In this document: positions 32,379-40,877 of the stretch, one piece after another | How the letters are laid out: each line of letters starts with the position of its first letter | Numbering within the stretch: the stretch's first letter is position 1 | NCBI GenBank assembly: GCA_902768985.1 | Contig: CACXNA010000008.1 | Location: 124,001 to 188,000, forward strand | Reading direction: 5' to 3' | Source of the DNA: an uncultured Bacteroidia bacterium | GTDB lineage: Bacteria > Bacteroidota > Bacteroidia > Bacteroidales > UBA932 | DNA length: 64,000 bases | Notes under the pieces: generated by a model | The model's input: the letters and a program-made list of their open reading frames with translations, nothing else | Told to the model about the DNA's origin: nothing | Database searches by the model: none | Made by a program: the position numbers and the translations under genes

Positions 32379-33253
32379 AATTCTGCTAAAACTTTCTGCA
32401 TCAGTGCTTTGGTGGCATCGGAAGCCGTGGCAAGCGGCAGGCGCACCGTCTCGCCGATCACGCCGAGCTGCGCGAGCGCGGCCTTGGCCGGAATCGGGTT
32501 GGACTCCACGAAGCAGGCCTTGAAAAGCGGGAAGAGGCGGTGGTGCAGGGTGCGGGCCTCTTCGAGGTGGCCCTCCTGCATGGCCTTGACCATCTGCGAA
32601 ACCTCCTTCGGGGCGATGTTGGACGCCACGGAAATGACGCCGTGGGCACCCGTCGCCATGAAGGCGAGGGTCATGTCGTCGTCGCCGCTCAGGACCGCGA
32701 AGTCCTTGGGGGCGCGGCGCAGGATCTCGCTGACCTGGTCGTAATTGCCGGAGGCTTCCTTGATGCCCCGGATGTTGGGGACGTCGTTCGCCAGGCGGAT
32801 GACCGTGTCCGGCAGCATGTTGGCGCCGGTGCGGCCGGGCACATTGTAGATGATGACCGGCAGGGAGGTCTCCGCGGCCACGGCCTTGAAATACTCATAC
32901 TGGCCCTGCTGGGTCGGCTTGTTGTAGTACGGGACGACCACGAGCAGCGCGTCGGCACCCAGCGGCTCCAGCAGCCGGATGTTGGCGAGCGTGTCGGGGA
33001 GGCTGTTCACGCCCACACCGGGCATCAGGGGCAGGCCCTGGGCATGCTCCTTGACCACCTGGTAGATCGCCGTCTTCTCGCCGGCGGAGAGCGTAGGGGT
33101 CTCGCCGGTCGTGGCGAGGGGAACGAGAAAATCTACGCCGGAGGCCACCTGGCGGTCCACCATCCGGGCGTAAGCTTCATAATCGACGGCACCGTCCGCG
33201 GTGAACGGGGTCACCAGCGCCGTGCCGCATCCTTGCAGGACAAGAGGTTTCAT
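32369..33253 (-). CDS. dapA: 4-hydroxy-tetrahydrodipicolinate synthase
   Basis: 294 residues. TIM-barrel aldolase: GCGTALVTPF, LATTGETPTLS, IIYNVPGRTGANM with the catalytic Tyr, and IRGIKEASGNY with the Schiff-base Lys. Condenses pyruvate with aspartate semialdehyde. First gene of the dap operon; a weak box TAACTTTA (33281-33288) lies 28 bases upstream of ATG 33253. Confidence 0.96.
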   Translation of the reverse strand: MKPLVLQGCGTALVTPFTADGAVDYEAYARMVDRQVASGVDFLVPLATTGETPTLSAGEKTAIYQVVKEHAQGLPLMPGVGVNSLPDTLANIRLLEPLGADALLVVVPYYNKPTQQGQYEYFKAVAAETSLPVIIYNVPGRTGANMLPDTVIRLANDVPNIRGIKEASGNYDQVSEILRRAPKDFAVLSGDDDMTLAFMATGAHGVISVASNIAPKEVSQMVKAMQEGHLEEARTLHHRLFPLFKACFVESNPIPAKAALAQLGVIGETVRLPLATASDATKALMQKVLAELWK

Positions 33254-33315
33254 ACGCAGACACTAATTAACTAACAGCCGTAAAGTTAATAAACTTTTTC
33301 GATTTTTAAAGTTTT

Positions 33316-34881
33316 TTAATAGCGGAGCATCACGGCATCGTGGTTTTTCTTGAGCTGTGGGACATTGTCGAAAACCATCGTGGGATTTTCGTCCGGGTTG
33401 AAGGGCTCCCAGGCGGGCAGGCCTTTGCAGTTCGGATCCCCCGTCTTGATAAAGGCAAGCCAGGCGTTGCTGACGATATCTGCCATGCGGTAAGCCTCCG
33501 GCGTACCGCCCGTCATCTCCCTTTGGTTGGCGACATTGTTGAACATGAACGGCAACTCCATACCATGGCAGGCGGCCAGGGCGCCATCGTTGACCAGGGA
33601 CTTCCAGGCGAAGAGGTACACATAGGCCTTTGCACCGCCCAGGGCCTGCTTGGCAGCAGCCTGCCGGATCACGTTTCCGCGTGTACGGAAGTCCGTATTG
33701 AGCAGCTCCTTCGGCGCCTGTCCGGGATACACGCTTTCGAAATCGCGGACGTATTGTTCGAATTTCTCCTCACCCAGCCTGGGAAGGAGCCGTTCCCGAA
33801 CCTGTTCCATCGTGTAGGGGACATCGTTGGTGTAGCAGAATTCATTGAGGTTGGAGCCGATGAGCATCGGGACGTCCCGGCTGCATTCGGCGGCAATCGG
33901 GTCGAAAGGATGTTGGACGAGATATTTCCCGTCTACGACGGGCGAGAATCCGCCGCGCCCCATGCGGCGCGTGGCGCGGCTGCCCGCAGCCGCCAATTCT
34001 TCGTAGGAGAACTGGCTCAGGTCTACGTCCGGACCCGGTTTGAGGCCCAACTCTTCGACGACCGCGCAGCCGAGCGCGCGGCTCTGGGCCGGCTCCTGCT
34101 GACGCAGGGTGGAACCACTCTGGACGATGGCCCGGTGAAACAGACCCTGCGCCGACGGCATGGCCATCAAGGTGGAAGTCTTGCCGCCACCGCCGCTCTG
34201 ACCGCCGATGGTGACGCAACCCGGGTCGCCGCCGAAGGTCTCGATGTTGTTGTGAACCCATTCCAAGGCCTTGACCAGGTCCTGCTGGCCGAGGTTGACG
34301 GATTCGGCATATTTGCCGCCCAGGGCGGTCAGATCGATATATCCCAGGATGTTCAGGCGATGGTTGACCGTGACGACGACAATATCGCCCTTCTCGGCCA
34401 GCGCCCTGCCTTCCTGCGCAGGCAAGAAGATGGCGGAACCGTTGGCATAGCCGCCTCCGTGGAACCAGACGAACACGGGACGCTTCCGACCGTCCAGCGC
34501 CGGGGTCCAGATGTTTAGCATCTGGCAGTCCTCTGAATTCAGTTCCTTCTTGAACTGGAAGCCGAAATCATAATCGGTCGGCGCACCGTTCCATTTCATA
34601 TCCTGGCTCTGCATGGCCTGCGGGCCATACACCAGAGTCTTCCGGACGCCTTCCCAGGGTTCGGGATCCTGCGGGGGCATGAAACGCTCGGCCCGGGCGT
34701 ACGGGACACCCTTGAAAGTGTAAATCCCATCGTCGTTGTAGCCCCGGATCTGTCCGGAGGTGATGGTGACGATACAATCGTCTCCGGTGGTAATTGGGCC
34801 GCTCACGGCGCCCTGGCGGCCGTTCTGGCAGGCGCAAAGCAGCCCTGCCACACCCAGTGCAAGAATCGCTAACTTTTTCAT
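33316..34881 (-). CDS. Type B carboxylesterase, lipoprotein
   Basis: 521 residues. Lipoprotein signal MKKLAILALGVAGLLCAC. Alpha/beta hydrolase of the carboxylesterase/lipase type B family: GIYTFKGVPYARAERF, PVFVWFHGGGYANGS oxyanion region and nucleophile elbow GGQSGGGG, where the usual motif is G-E-S-A-G; here Gln precedes Ser and Gly follows. The catalytic His is likely in CHGMELPF. Such enzymes in Bacteroidales are often para-nitrobenzyl-type esterases on plant acyl esters; substrate unknown. A near-consensus box TATCTTTA precedes it at 34912-34919. Confidence 0.85.
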   Translation of the reverse strand: MKKLAILALGVAGLLCACQNGRQGAVSGPITTGDDCIVTITSGQIRGYNDDGIYTFKGVPYARAERFMPPQDPEPWEGVRKTLVYGPQAMQSQDMKWNGAPTDYDFGFQFKKELNSEDCQMLNIWTPALDGRKRPVFVWFHGGGYANGSAIFLPAQEGRALAEKGDIVVVTVNHRLNILGYIDLTALGGKYAESVNLGQQDLVKALEWVHNNIETFGGDPGCVTIGGQSGGGGKTSTLMAMPSAQGLFHRAIVQSGSTLRQQEPAQSRALGCAVVEELGLKPGPDVDLSQFSYEELAAAGSRATRRMGRGGFSPVVDGKYLVQHPFDPIAAECSRDVPMLIGSNLNEFCYTNDVPYTMEQVRERLLPRLGEEKFEQYVRDFESVYPGQAPKELLNTDFRTRGNVIRQAAAKQALGGAKAYVYLFAWKSLVNDGALAACHGMELPFMFNNVANQREMTGGTPEAYRMADIVSNAWLAFIKTGDPNCKGLPAWEPFNPDENPTMVFDNVPQLKKNHDAVMLRY

Positions 34882-34911
34882 AAACGGTTAATTATTTCAG
34901 TATTATCGGTG

Positions 34912-34919
34912 TAAAGATA
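34912..34919 (-). promoter_or_regulatory. Possible promoter box of the carboxylesterase
   Basis: TATCTTTA, one base off the consensus, 30 bases before ATG 34881. Confidence 0.4.
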
Positions 34920-34978
34920 GTAATAATTATCGCACTCCGGCACGGATGGGAATGTAGGCGCCATGACCCCCAGCGTTC

Positions 34979-35005
34979 CAGATGTCCCCGGAAAAGGGAC
35001 ATCTG
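34979..35005. repeat. Inverted repeat CAGATGTCCC/GGGACATCTG
   Basis: Perfect 10-base arms with a 7-base loop in the 170-base gap after the second GH43 gene. Could serve as transcription end for that gene, though no T-run follows. Confidence 0.6.
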
Positions 35006-35019
35006 TCGCGGTAGAATAC

Positions 35020-35049
35020 GAGATTCGCCGGCCTCGGCCGGCGAATGAC
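35020..35049 (-). repeat. Palindromic element with variant stem
   Basis: Reverse orientation; outer ends GAGATTC...GAATGAC with stem GCCGGC/GCCGGC, matching the copy at 12243. It ends 2 bases before the GH43 stop codon region. Confidence 0.8.
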
Positions 35050-35051
35050 GG

Positions 35052-36671
35052 TCAGCGCCTGCGGCGGGCGAAGACGAAGTCCTCGAGCTCGCAGAGAGAC
35101 TGGTCCGGGGTGTCGGACTCGAAGACGAAGTAGAGGGCGTGCTTGCCTTTCAGCTTCGCGGCCTTCGGGATGCGGGCGCATTTCTGGACGACCTCCTGCG
35201 GCTCGCGGCCGCTGAGCTTGATGGCGCCCAGGCGGGTGCCGTGGCGCGGGTGGTCGGCCATGATGACGATGCGGCCCTTGACGCCCTGCGGCAGCAGGCG
35301 GAGCAACAGCTTCTTCGCCTTGGCGGCCTTCAGGCCGTCAAAGTTGAAATACTTGTAGCCCACGACGGAGCCGGCGGTGTTGTTCACCACCGGGTTGTGG
35401 TTGACACTGAGGTCGTACGGGTCGCCCTCGCCGTCCCAGGTGCGGCGCAGCGGCTCGACGTAGGAGCCGAAGTACTTGTTGCCGAGGTAGTCCTTCTCGG
35501 CCGGCTTGGGGCCGGTGAACCAGCAGGCGATGCCTGCGGAGTGCCGCTCCAGCGGGTTGAGACCGCCGAGCTCGAAGCCCTCGGAGGTGTATTCCGCCTC
35601 GGAGATCTCTACTTTCCCGTTCGGGCCTTCCGTGACCTTGACCTCGATCGGGGCCACCATGGCCTGCCGGTCGAAGCCGCCGAGGCCCGCCTGGCGGTGG
35701 TAGAAGATGTACCACTGGCCCTTGATCTCGCAGATGCTGCCGTGCGTGTTGCCGCCCGGCGCGGCGGTATAGATCGGATTCCCCGCATCGTCCACGTCGC
35801 GCCCGCGGGCGTCGATCACCGTGCCGCCGTAGGTCCAGGGTCCCAGCGGGGAGTTGCTCCAGGCCCAGGCGAGGGTGTTGTTGGCCTCGGGCAGGCCGAA
35901 GTCGCCGTCCGCCGTCCAGCGGCTGTACACGAAGACGTATTTGTCCTTGATCTTGCGGATCGAGGAAGCTTCGAAGAAGCGGTATTCGCCCGGCTGGTTG
36001 AGGTGCGAAACCATGTCCGTGACGATCTGGGTGCCCTTCTTGACGGTGCACATCGTCTCGGGATCGAGTTCGGCGCCGAAGGACTGCTGGAAGCCCCAGT
36101 AGCCGTAGACGCGGCCGTCGTCGTCGATGAAGGCGGCCGGGTCGAAGCCCAGCACGCCGACGGTGCGCTTGGGGTTCTTGGGATCCCAGTTGCAGACGGT
36201 GAACGGGCCGTCCGGCCGGTCGGCGCGGGCGATCATCGAGTTGCGCCCGGCAGCCTGGGTGTTGGGATACAGATAATAGGTCTTCTTGCCGTCCGGGCCG
36301 ACCTTCTCCACGACGTCGGGGGCGTAGAGGATATCGCCCTTGCCATCCGGGTTGAGGGGCTCCCCGTTGGCGTCCAGGCGGGATTCGAAGATCACGCCGT
36401 CGAAGCGCCAGTGCTGCAGGTCGTCCACGGAGGCGGACCACACGACCTGGTTGCGGCCGCAGTAGGTGGTCAGCTCGATGTCGTGGGAGCCGTAGATGTA
36501 GACGCGGTACTGGCCGGGGTTGTCGGGGTCCTCGAAGATGTAGGGCTCACCGTCCGGGATGTATTCCCACAGGGGGAGGTAGGGGTTGGCGGCCCCGGCG
36601 CTCAGGCCGGAGCAGAGGAGGCAGGCGCAGCCCAGCAGGGCGGCCAGACGGGAAAACAGGGATCTTTCCAT
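35052..36671 (-). CDS. Secreted GH43 glycosidase with C-terminal module
   Basis: 539 residues. Signal peptide from MERSLFSRLAALLGCACLLC. The GH43 propeller occupies about residues 35-370: YIPDGEPYIFEDPDNPGQYR, FDPAAFIDDDGRVYGYWGF (pKa Asp) and FFEASSIRKIKDKYVFVYSR (acid Glu in FEA). A C-terminal beta domain (about 380-539, PVVNNTAGSVVGYKYFNFDG) resembles the CBM6-type module found with such enzymes. Probable xylosidase or arabinofuranosidase; specificity not decided. ATG 36671 is chosen because the promoter box at 36701-36708 excludes the upstream start. Divergent from the NlpC gene. Confidence 0.85.
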   Translation of the reverse strand: MERSLFSRLAALLGCACLLCSGLSAGAANPYLPLWEYIPDGEPYIFEDPDNPGQYRVYIYGSHDIELTTYCGRNQVVWSASVDDLQHWRFDGVIFESRLDANGEPLNPDGKGDILYAPDVVEKVGPDGKKTYYLYPNTQAAGRNSMIARADRPDGPFTVCNWDPKNPKRTVGVLGFDPAAFIDDDGRVYGYWGFQQSFGAELDPETMCTVKKGTQIVTDMVSHLNQPGEYRFFEASSIRKIKDKYVFVYSRWTADGDFGLPEANNTLAWAWSNSPLGPWTYGGTVIDARGRDVDDAGNPIYTAAPGGNTHGSICEIKGQWYIFYHRQAGLGGFDRQAMVAPIEVKVTEGPNGKVEISEAEYTSEGFELGGLNPLERHSAGIACWFTGPKPAEKDYLGNKYFGSYVEPLRRTWDGEGDPYDLSVNHNPVVNNTAGSVVGYKYFNFDGLKAAKAKKLLLRLLPQGVKGRIVIMADHPRHGTRLGAIKLSGREPQEVVQKCARIPKAAKLKGKHALYFVFESDTPDQSLCELEDFVFARRRR

Positions 36672-36700
36672 ATTGCGTTTTAGTGTATTGCCATTCCGGA

Positions 36701-36708
36701 CAAAGATA
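36701..36708 (-). promoter_or_regulatory. TAnnTTTG promoter box of the second GH43
   Basis: TATCTTTG, 29 bases before ATG 36671; back to back with the NlpC gene promoter 25 bases away. Confidence 0.65.
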
Positions 36709-36732
36709 GCGAATTTAGCGCACATTTTTTGC

Positions 36733-36740
36733 TATCTTTG
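36733..36740 (+). promoter_or_regulatory. TAnnTTTG promoter box of the NlpC/P60 gene
   Basis: TATCTTTG, 6 bases before ATG 36747: near-leaderless spacing. Confidence 0.65.
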
Positions 36741-36746
36741 CGTGGT

Positions 36747-37652
36747 ATGCCGAAACTGATCCGACTGCTGCTTGCCAGCGCGCTTTGCCTTACGGCCGCC
36801 TTCGGGGCGGTCGCGCAGGACCATTCCGACGCAGCGAAGGAGAATCCCCGCCAGGTCGCCGACGACATCATCAAGGAGGCGGGCCAGCACCTGGGCAAGC
36901 CCTACAAATACGCCGGCAACGGCCCTGAGAGTTTTGACTGCACGGGCTTCACCTGCTACGTCTTCAACAAATCTGGCTACAAGCTCTCCCGCACCTCCTC
37001 CGACCAGGCCAAGAACGGCCGGGAGGTCAAGGGCGGCATCGAGAATTACCAGAAAGGCGACCTCATCATCTTCGGCGGCCGCAGCACCAAGAAGACTCCC
37101 GGCCACGTGGGCATCTTCATCGCGGCGGACAGCCTGAACAAGAGTTTCACCTTCATCCACGCCTCCAGTTCGGGCGTGACGATTTCCCATAGCGACGAGC
37201 CTTACTACGCGCAGCGCTTCCTCGGCGTGCGGCGCATCCTGCCCGATTTCCCGCCGGAGGAGAAGAAGAAGGAAAAGGAAATCGTCAAGGCGCCGGAGGA
37301 GCACGTGAACCTGCTGGAGCTGCTCCGCGGCAAGTCGGGCGCGGCCCGCGACTCCGTGATTGCGGCCATCACCGAACGGACGCTCGTTCTCTTCCCGGAC
37401 GGCACCTGGGCCTTCCTGGATGAGAACGGCAAATACAAAGAGGCGGCCGGCGACCGCGACTTCATCCTGAACGCCGACGGCACTTGGCGCACGGAGGAGG
37501 CCTCTACGGCCGAATTCTATACTGTCCGCGCCGGCGACACGCTCGGCAAGATCGCCCGCAAGTTCAATATCTCCGTGGATTCCCTGCTGGAGATGAACGG
37601 TCTGACGAAGAAATCCATCCTCCACCTCGGCGACCGCCTGCGGGTGCGTTGA
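36747..37652 (+). CDS. NlpC/P60 peptidoglycan hydrolase with LysM domain
   Basis: 301 residues. Signal peptide ending near FGAVAQ. NlpC/P60 domain about residues 35-170 with catalytic Cys65 (SFDCTGF), His120 (PGHVGIF) and a third polar residue near FIHASSSG. A charged linker (EEKKKEKEIVK) follows, then two short DGTW-containing beta units (residues ~212-250) that I do not recognise, and a C-terminal LysM domain (YTVRAGDTLGKIARKFNISV). It should cleave the stem peptide of peptidoglycan in the periplasm. ATG 36747 fits the promoter; an upstream TTG lies inside the box. Confidence 0.9.
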   Translation: MPKLIRLLLASALCLTAAFGAVAQDHSDAAKENPRQVADDIIKEAGQHLGKPYKYAGNGPESFDCTGFTCYVFNKSGYKLSRTSSDQAKNGREVKGGIENYQKGDLIIFGGRSTKKTPGHVGIFIAADSLNKSFTFIHASSSGVTISHSDEPYYAQRFLGVRRILPDFPPEEKKKEKEIVKAPEEHVNLLELLRGKSGAARDSVIAAITERTLVLFPDGTWAFLDENGKYKEAAGDRDFILNADGTWRTEEASTAEFYTVRAGDTLGKIARKFNISVDSLLEMNGLTKKSILHLGDRLRVR

Positions 37653-37667
37653 TCCATGGAAATTTGC

Positions 37668-37675
37668 TATCTTTG
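37668..37675 (+). promoter_or_regulatory. TAnnTTTG promoter box of aminopeptidase P
   Basis: TATCTTTG, 8 bases before ATG 37684 and 15 bases after the preceding stop. Confidence 0.65.
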
Positions 37676-37683
37676 CGTTTGCT

Positions 37684-39096
37684 ATGTTTGAAAAACAGGT
37701 CTATATCGCGCGCCGTCAGGAGCTCCTGAAGCGCATGGAAGGACAGCAGGGCATCGCCCTCTTCCTCGGCAATGTGGAATCCCCCGCCCAGTACGGAGAC
37801 AACTGCTACAAATGGCGCCAGGACAGCAACTGGCTCTATTTCTTCGGCATCGACGAGCCGCGTTTCGCGGCCACGATCGACCTGGAGACGGGCAAGGAAA
37901 CGATCTACGCCGACGACTTCAGTCTCGACGACATCATCTGGATGGGCCCCATGCCCTCCGTCCGCTCGCTGGCGGACAGCGTGGGCGTGGCGGACACCGC
38001 CCCGTACGACGCCCTCGCGGCGGCGCTGAAGGGCCGCCAGGTGCATTTCCTGCCCGCATCCCGCCACTATAATCAGCTGCTGCTCGCCAAGCTGCTCGGG
38101 CTCCAGCCCGAGGAGACCGTGAGCGCCGGCAAGGCCGGCTGCGCCAAGGCCTCCGAGGCGCTGGTGCGCGCCGTCATCGAGATGCGCCTCATCAAGGATG
38201 AGCGCGAGATTGCGAGCATCGACGCCGCCTGCAACCTCGGCTTCGAGATGCACACCATCGCCCGCCGCGGCATCCGCCCGGGACGCATCGAGCAGGAGAT
38301 CGTGGGCGAGATGGAAGGCCTGGCCCTCGCGAAGGGCTGGGGCGTCAGCTTCGCCACCATCCTCACCCAGCACGGCGAGATTTTCCACTGCCACAGCCAC
38401 GAGATGCCCGTCGAGCCGGGCAAGCTGATGGTCATCGACGCCGGCGTGGAAGCGAACGACCACTACGCCTCCGACTTCACCCGCACCTACCCGACTTCCG
38501 GCCGCTTCACCCAGAAGCAGCGCGATATCTACCAGACCGTCTATGAGTGCAATGAGCTGGCATTCAGTATGATCCGTCCCGGCATCGCCTACCGCGACGT
38601 TCACCTGGCGGTGGCTGAGCACATGCTCGACAACCTGCGCCAGCTGGACCTGGTGCGCGGCGACCTGGGTGGCATGGTTGAGGACGGGATCGCCGGGCTC
38701 TTCATGCCGCACGGCCTGGGCCACAACATGGGCCTCGACGTGCACGACATGGAGGATCTGGGCGAGAACCTGGTCGGCTACGGCGAAGGCCAGACCCGCT
38801 CCCCGCAGCTCGGCCTGGGCAGCCTGCGCATGGCGCGTGAGCTGCAGCCGGGCCACGTCATCACTGACGAGCCGGGCATCTACTTCATCCCCGCCCTGAT
38901 CGAGCAGTGGAAGAAGGAGGGCACGGACGGCGGCCGCGTGAATTATGCGAAGCTGAAGGACTACTTCGATTTCGGCGGCATCCGTCTCGAGGACGACGTG
39001 CTCGTCACCGAGGGCGGCGCGCGCCGGCTGGGCGCCAAGCGCCTGCCCATCGCGCCGGACGAGATCGAAACGATAATGCAAAACGAACAAATTTAG
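37684..39096 (+). CDS. Xaa-Pro aminopeptidase, M24B family
   Basis: 470 residues. N-terminal AMP_N domain (YIARRQELLKRMEGQQGIAL) and C-terminal pita-bread metallopeptidase. Metal ligands: Asp in VIDAGVEANDHYASDFTRTY (two Asp), His in PHGLGHNMGLDVHD, Glu in ITDEPGIYF and Glu in IRLEDDVLVTEGG. Releases the first residue of peptides with proline in second position; cytoplasmic. Next gene fabG is 4 bases downstream, so co-transcribed. Confidence 0.93.
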   Translation: MFEKQVYIARRQELLKRMEGQQGIALFLGNVESPAQYGDNCYKWRQDSNWLYFFGIDEPRFAATIDLETGKETIYADDFSLDDIIWMGPMPSVRSLADSVGVADTAPYDALAAALKGRQVHFLPASRHYNQLLLAKLLGLQPEETVSAGKAGCAKASEALVRAVIEMRLIKDEREIASIDAACNLGFEMHTIARRGIRPGRIEQEIVGEMEGLALAKGWGVSFATILTQHGEIFHCHSHEMPVEPGKLMVIDAGVEANDHYASDFTRTYPTSGRFTQKQRDIYQTVYECNELAFSMIRPGIAYRDVHLAVAEHMLDNLRQLDLVRGDLGGMVEDGIAGLFMPHGLGHNMGLDVHDMEDLGENLVGYGEGQTRSPQLGLGSLRMARELQPGHVITDEPGIYFIPALIEQWKKEGTDGGRVNYAKLKDYFDFGGIRLEDDVLVTEGGARRLGAKRLPIAPDEIETIMQNEQI

Positions 39097-39100
39097 AGAT

Positions 39101-39838
39101 ATGAGCTTACTGGAAGGAAAAGTCGCCCTCATCACGGGCGCATCTCGGGGCATTGGCAAGGCCATTGCCCTCCAATTTGCCGCCGAAGGGGCGGACATCG
39201 CATTTACCGATATTAAGGTCAACGAAGATACCGTGAAGGAACTGGAAGCGCTCGGCGTGAAGGTTCGCGCCTATGCGTCCAATGCCGCCGACTTCGCCCA
39301 GACCCACGAGACCGTGGAACAGATCCTGGCCGACTTCGGCCACATCGACATCCTGGTCAACAACGCCGGCATCACCCGTGACGGCCTCATGCTCCGCATG
39401 GACGAGGCCCAGTGGGACGCCGTCATCAACGTGAACCTCAAGTCGGCCTACAACTACATCCACGCGGTCACGCCCATCATGGCGCGCCAGCGCGGGGGCA
39501 GCATCATCAACATGTCCTCCGTGGTGGGTGTCAGCGGCAACGCCGGCCAGTGCAACTATTCCGCGTCGAAGGCGGGCCTGATCGGCCTCGCCAAGTCGAT
39601 CGCCAAGGAGATGGGCCCCCGCGGCATCCGCGCCAACTGCATCGCCCCGGGCTTCATCATTTCTGACATGACCGCCGCCCTCCCCGACGAGGTGCGCGAG
39701 GCCTGGGTCAAGCAGATTCCGCTGCGTCGCGGCGGCACGCCGGAGGATGTCGCCAAGGTGGCGCTCTTCCTCGCGAGCGACCTTTCCTCGTATGTCAGCG
39801 GACAGGTCATCCACTGCTGCGGTGCGATGAACTGCTAG
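39101..39838 (+). CDS. fabG: 3-oxoacyl-ACP reductase
   Basis: 245 residues, short-chain dehydrogenase. GASRGIGKAIALQF binds NADPH, NNAGITRDGLMLRM and the catalytic Ser-Tyr-Lys (MSSVVGVSG, YSASKAG) are in place; the TRDGL stretch is typical of FabG. Reduces beta-ketoacyl-ACP in fatty acid elongation. One gap before comF (4 bases). Confidence 0.92.
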   Translation: MSLLEGKVALITGASRGIGKAIALQFAAEGADIAFTDIKVNEDTVKELEALGVKVRAYASNAADFAQTHETVEQILADFGHIDILVNNAGITRDGLMLRMDEAQWDAVINVNLKSAYNYIHAVTPIMARQRGGSIINMSSVVGVSGNAGQCNYSASKAGLIGLAKSIAKEMGPRGIRANCIAPGFIISDMTAALPDEVREAWVKQIPLRRGGTPEDVAKVALFLASDLSSYVSGQVIHCCGAMNC

Positions 39839-39842
39839 TCTG

Positions 39843-40634
39843 ATGGATCCCCGCCTGAACTCTTTAAGCTTGAAAACTTCCCTCTCGGCCCTGCTGGACC
39901 TCGTCCTGCCGAGAGTGTGCGTGGTGTGCGGCCGTCCCCTCATTCCGCAGGAGCGGCACCTCTGCCTGGAGTGCCTCTCCGACCTGCCGGAGACCCGTTA
40001 CGCCCCGCTCGGCCACAATCCGATGGCCGACCGTTTCAACGCTAAGATTCAGGTCGATGAATATGAGCCGTATGCGTATGCTGCGGCTCTTTATCATTAT
40101 CGGGCGGACTCCGGCTACAAGAAGATTTCCCAGGCGCTCAAGTACCACCGCGATTTCGGCACGGGCCGCTGGGCCGCGGGCCTGCTAGGCGAGCGCCTCG
40201 CCGTGTCGCCGCTCTACGCGGACGTGGACCTGGTGGTCCCCGTGCCGCTGCACTGGACGCGGCGCTGGGAGCGCGGCTACAACCAGGCGGCGGTGATCGC
40301 GCGGGAGGTGGCGCGGGTGCTGGGCGCGGCGTGCGCGGAGCGCCTGCTGCGCCGCTGCCGCCGCACCCGCAGCCAGACGCACCTGCACGGCGAGGCCAAG
40401 GCGGCCAACGTCGTGGACGCCTTCGCGCTGCGTCGGCCCTCCGGTTTTTTCGCCTTTTTCCGCCGTCTTTTCGGCCTGCCGCCGCAGTCCGTTCCAGCTG
40501 CGCGGCATATTCTGTTGGTGGATGATGTGTTTACGACGGGCGCCACGCTTGCGGCCTGCCACCGGGCCCTGCGGCGCGCCTATGGCCCGCAGGTCCGCAT
40601 CTCCGTCGCCACCCTCGCCGCCGTCGGAGAATAG
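39843..40634 (+). CDS. ComF family phosphoribosyltransferase-like protein
   Basis: 263 residues. N-terminal zinc-finger cysteines CVVCGRPL and CLECLSDL, then a type I PRT domain with the PRPP loop ILLVDDVFTTGATLAACHRAL. ComF proteins are tied to DNA uptake in competent bacteria, but in Bacteroidota their role is unproven. Between the PRT halves (about residues 200-220) an unusual aromatic run FFAFFRRLFG is present. Last gene of the aminopeptidase P - fabG - comF run. Confidence 0.85.
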   Translation: MDPRLNSLSLKTSLSALLDLVLPRVCVVCGRPLIPQERHLCLECLSDLPETRYAPLGHNPMADRFNAKIQVDEYEPYAYAAALYHYRADSGYKKISQALKYHRDFGTGRWAAGLLGERLAVSPLYADVDLVVPVPLHWTRRWERGYNQAAVIAREVARVLGAACAERLLRRCRRTRSQTHLHGEAKAANVVDAFALRRPSGFFAFFRRLFGLPPQSVPAARHILLVDDVFTTGATLAACHRALRRAYGPQVRISVATLAAVGE

Positions 40635-40680
40635 CCGGCGCAGCTGTTTTTCGCAACGGCCGTCGTATCAATTGTTTATG

Positions 40681-40714
40681 AAAGTAACCGGGTTCCTGAG
40701 GACCCGGTTACTTT
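40681..40714. repeat. Inverted repeat AAAGTAACC/GGTTACTTT, copy 1
   Basis: Arms 40681-40693 and 40702-40714 (AAAGTAACCGGGT / ACCCGGTTACTTT), 8-base loop. Between convergent comF and hemW; may end transcription from both sides. Confidence 0.75.
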
Positions 40715-40806
40715 GGTAAAATGTTGATTGTGTGAGAGTTGGTGAAAACGGGGTTGCCGGTTGGTTATGCTGTTTTTGATAATCACTTAATTGATAGACA
40801 ATTATG

Positions 40807-40840
40807 AAAGTAACCAGGTCCCCCGGGACCTGGTTACTTT
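40807..40840. repeat. Inverted repeat AAAGTAACC/GGTTACTTT, copy 2
   Basis: Perfect 16-base arms AAAGTAACCAGGTCCC / GGGACCTGGTTACTTT with 2 bases between. Differs from copy 1 by paired changes that keep the stem. The 243-base gap 40635-40877 holds no gene. Confidence 0.8.
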
Positions 40841-40877
40841 TGTATGATATTGATATTTAAAGACTTGTAAAAAACAA

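Noticed and set aside
34927..35181. An 84-codon minus-strand open frame after the second GH43
   Set aside because: It is a shifted frame over the GH43 end and two palindromic repeats, without coding character of its own.
40681..40840. CRISPR-like repeats
   Set aside because: Only two units, each palindromic over its whole length, spaced 93 bases apart and with no cas gene.
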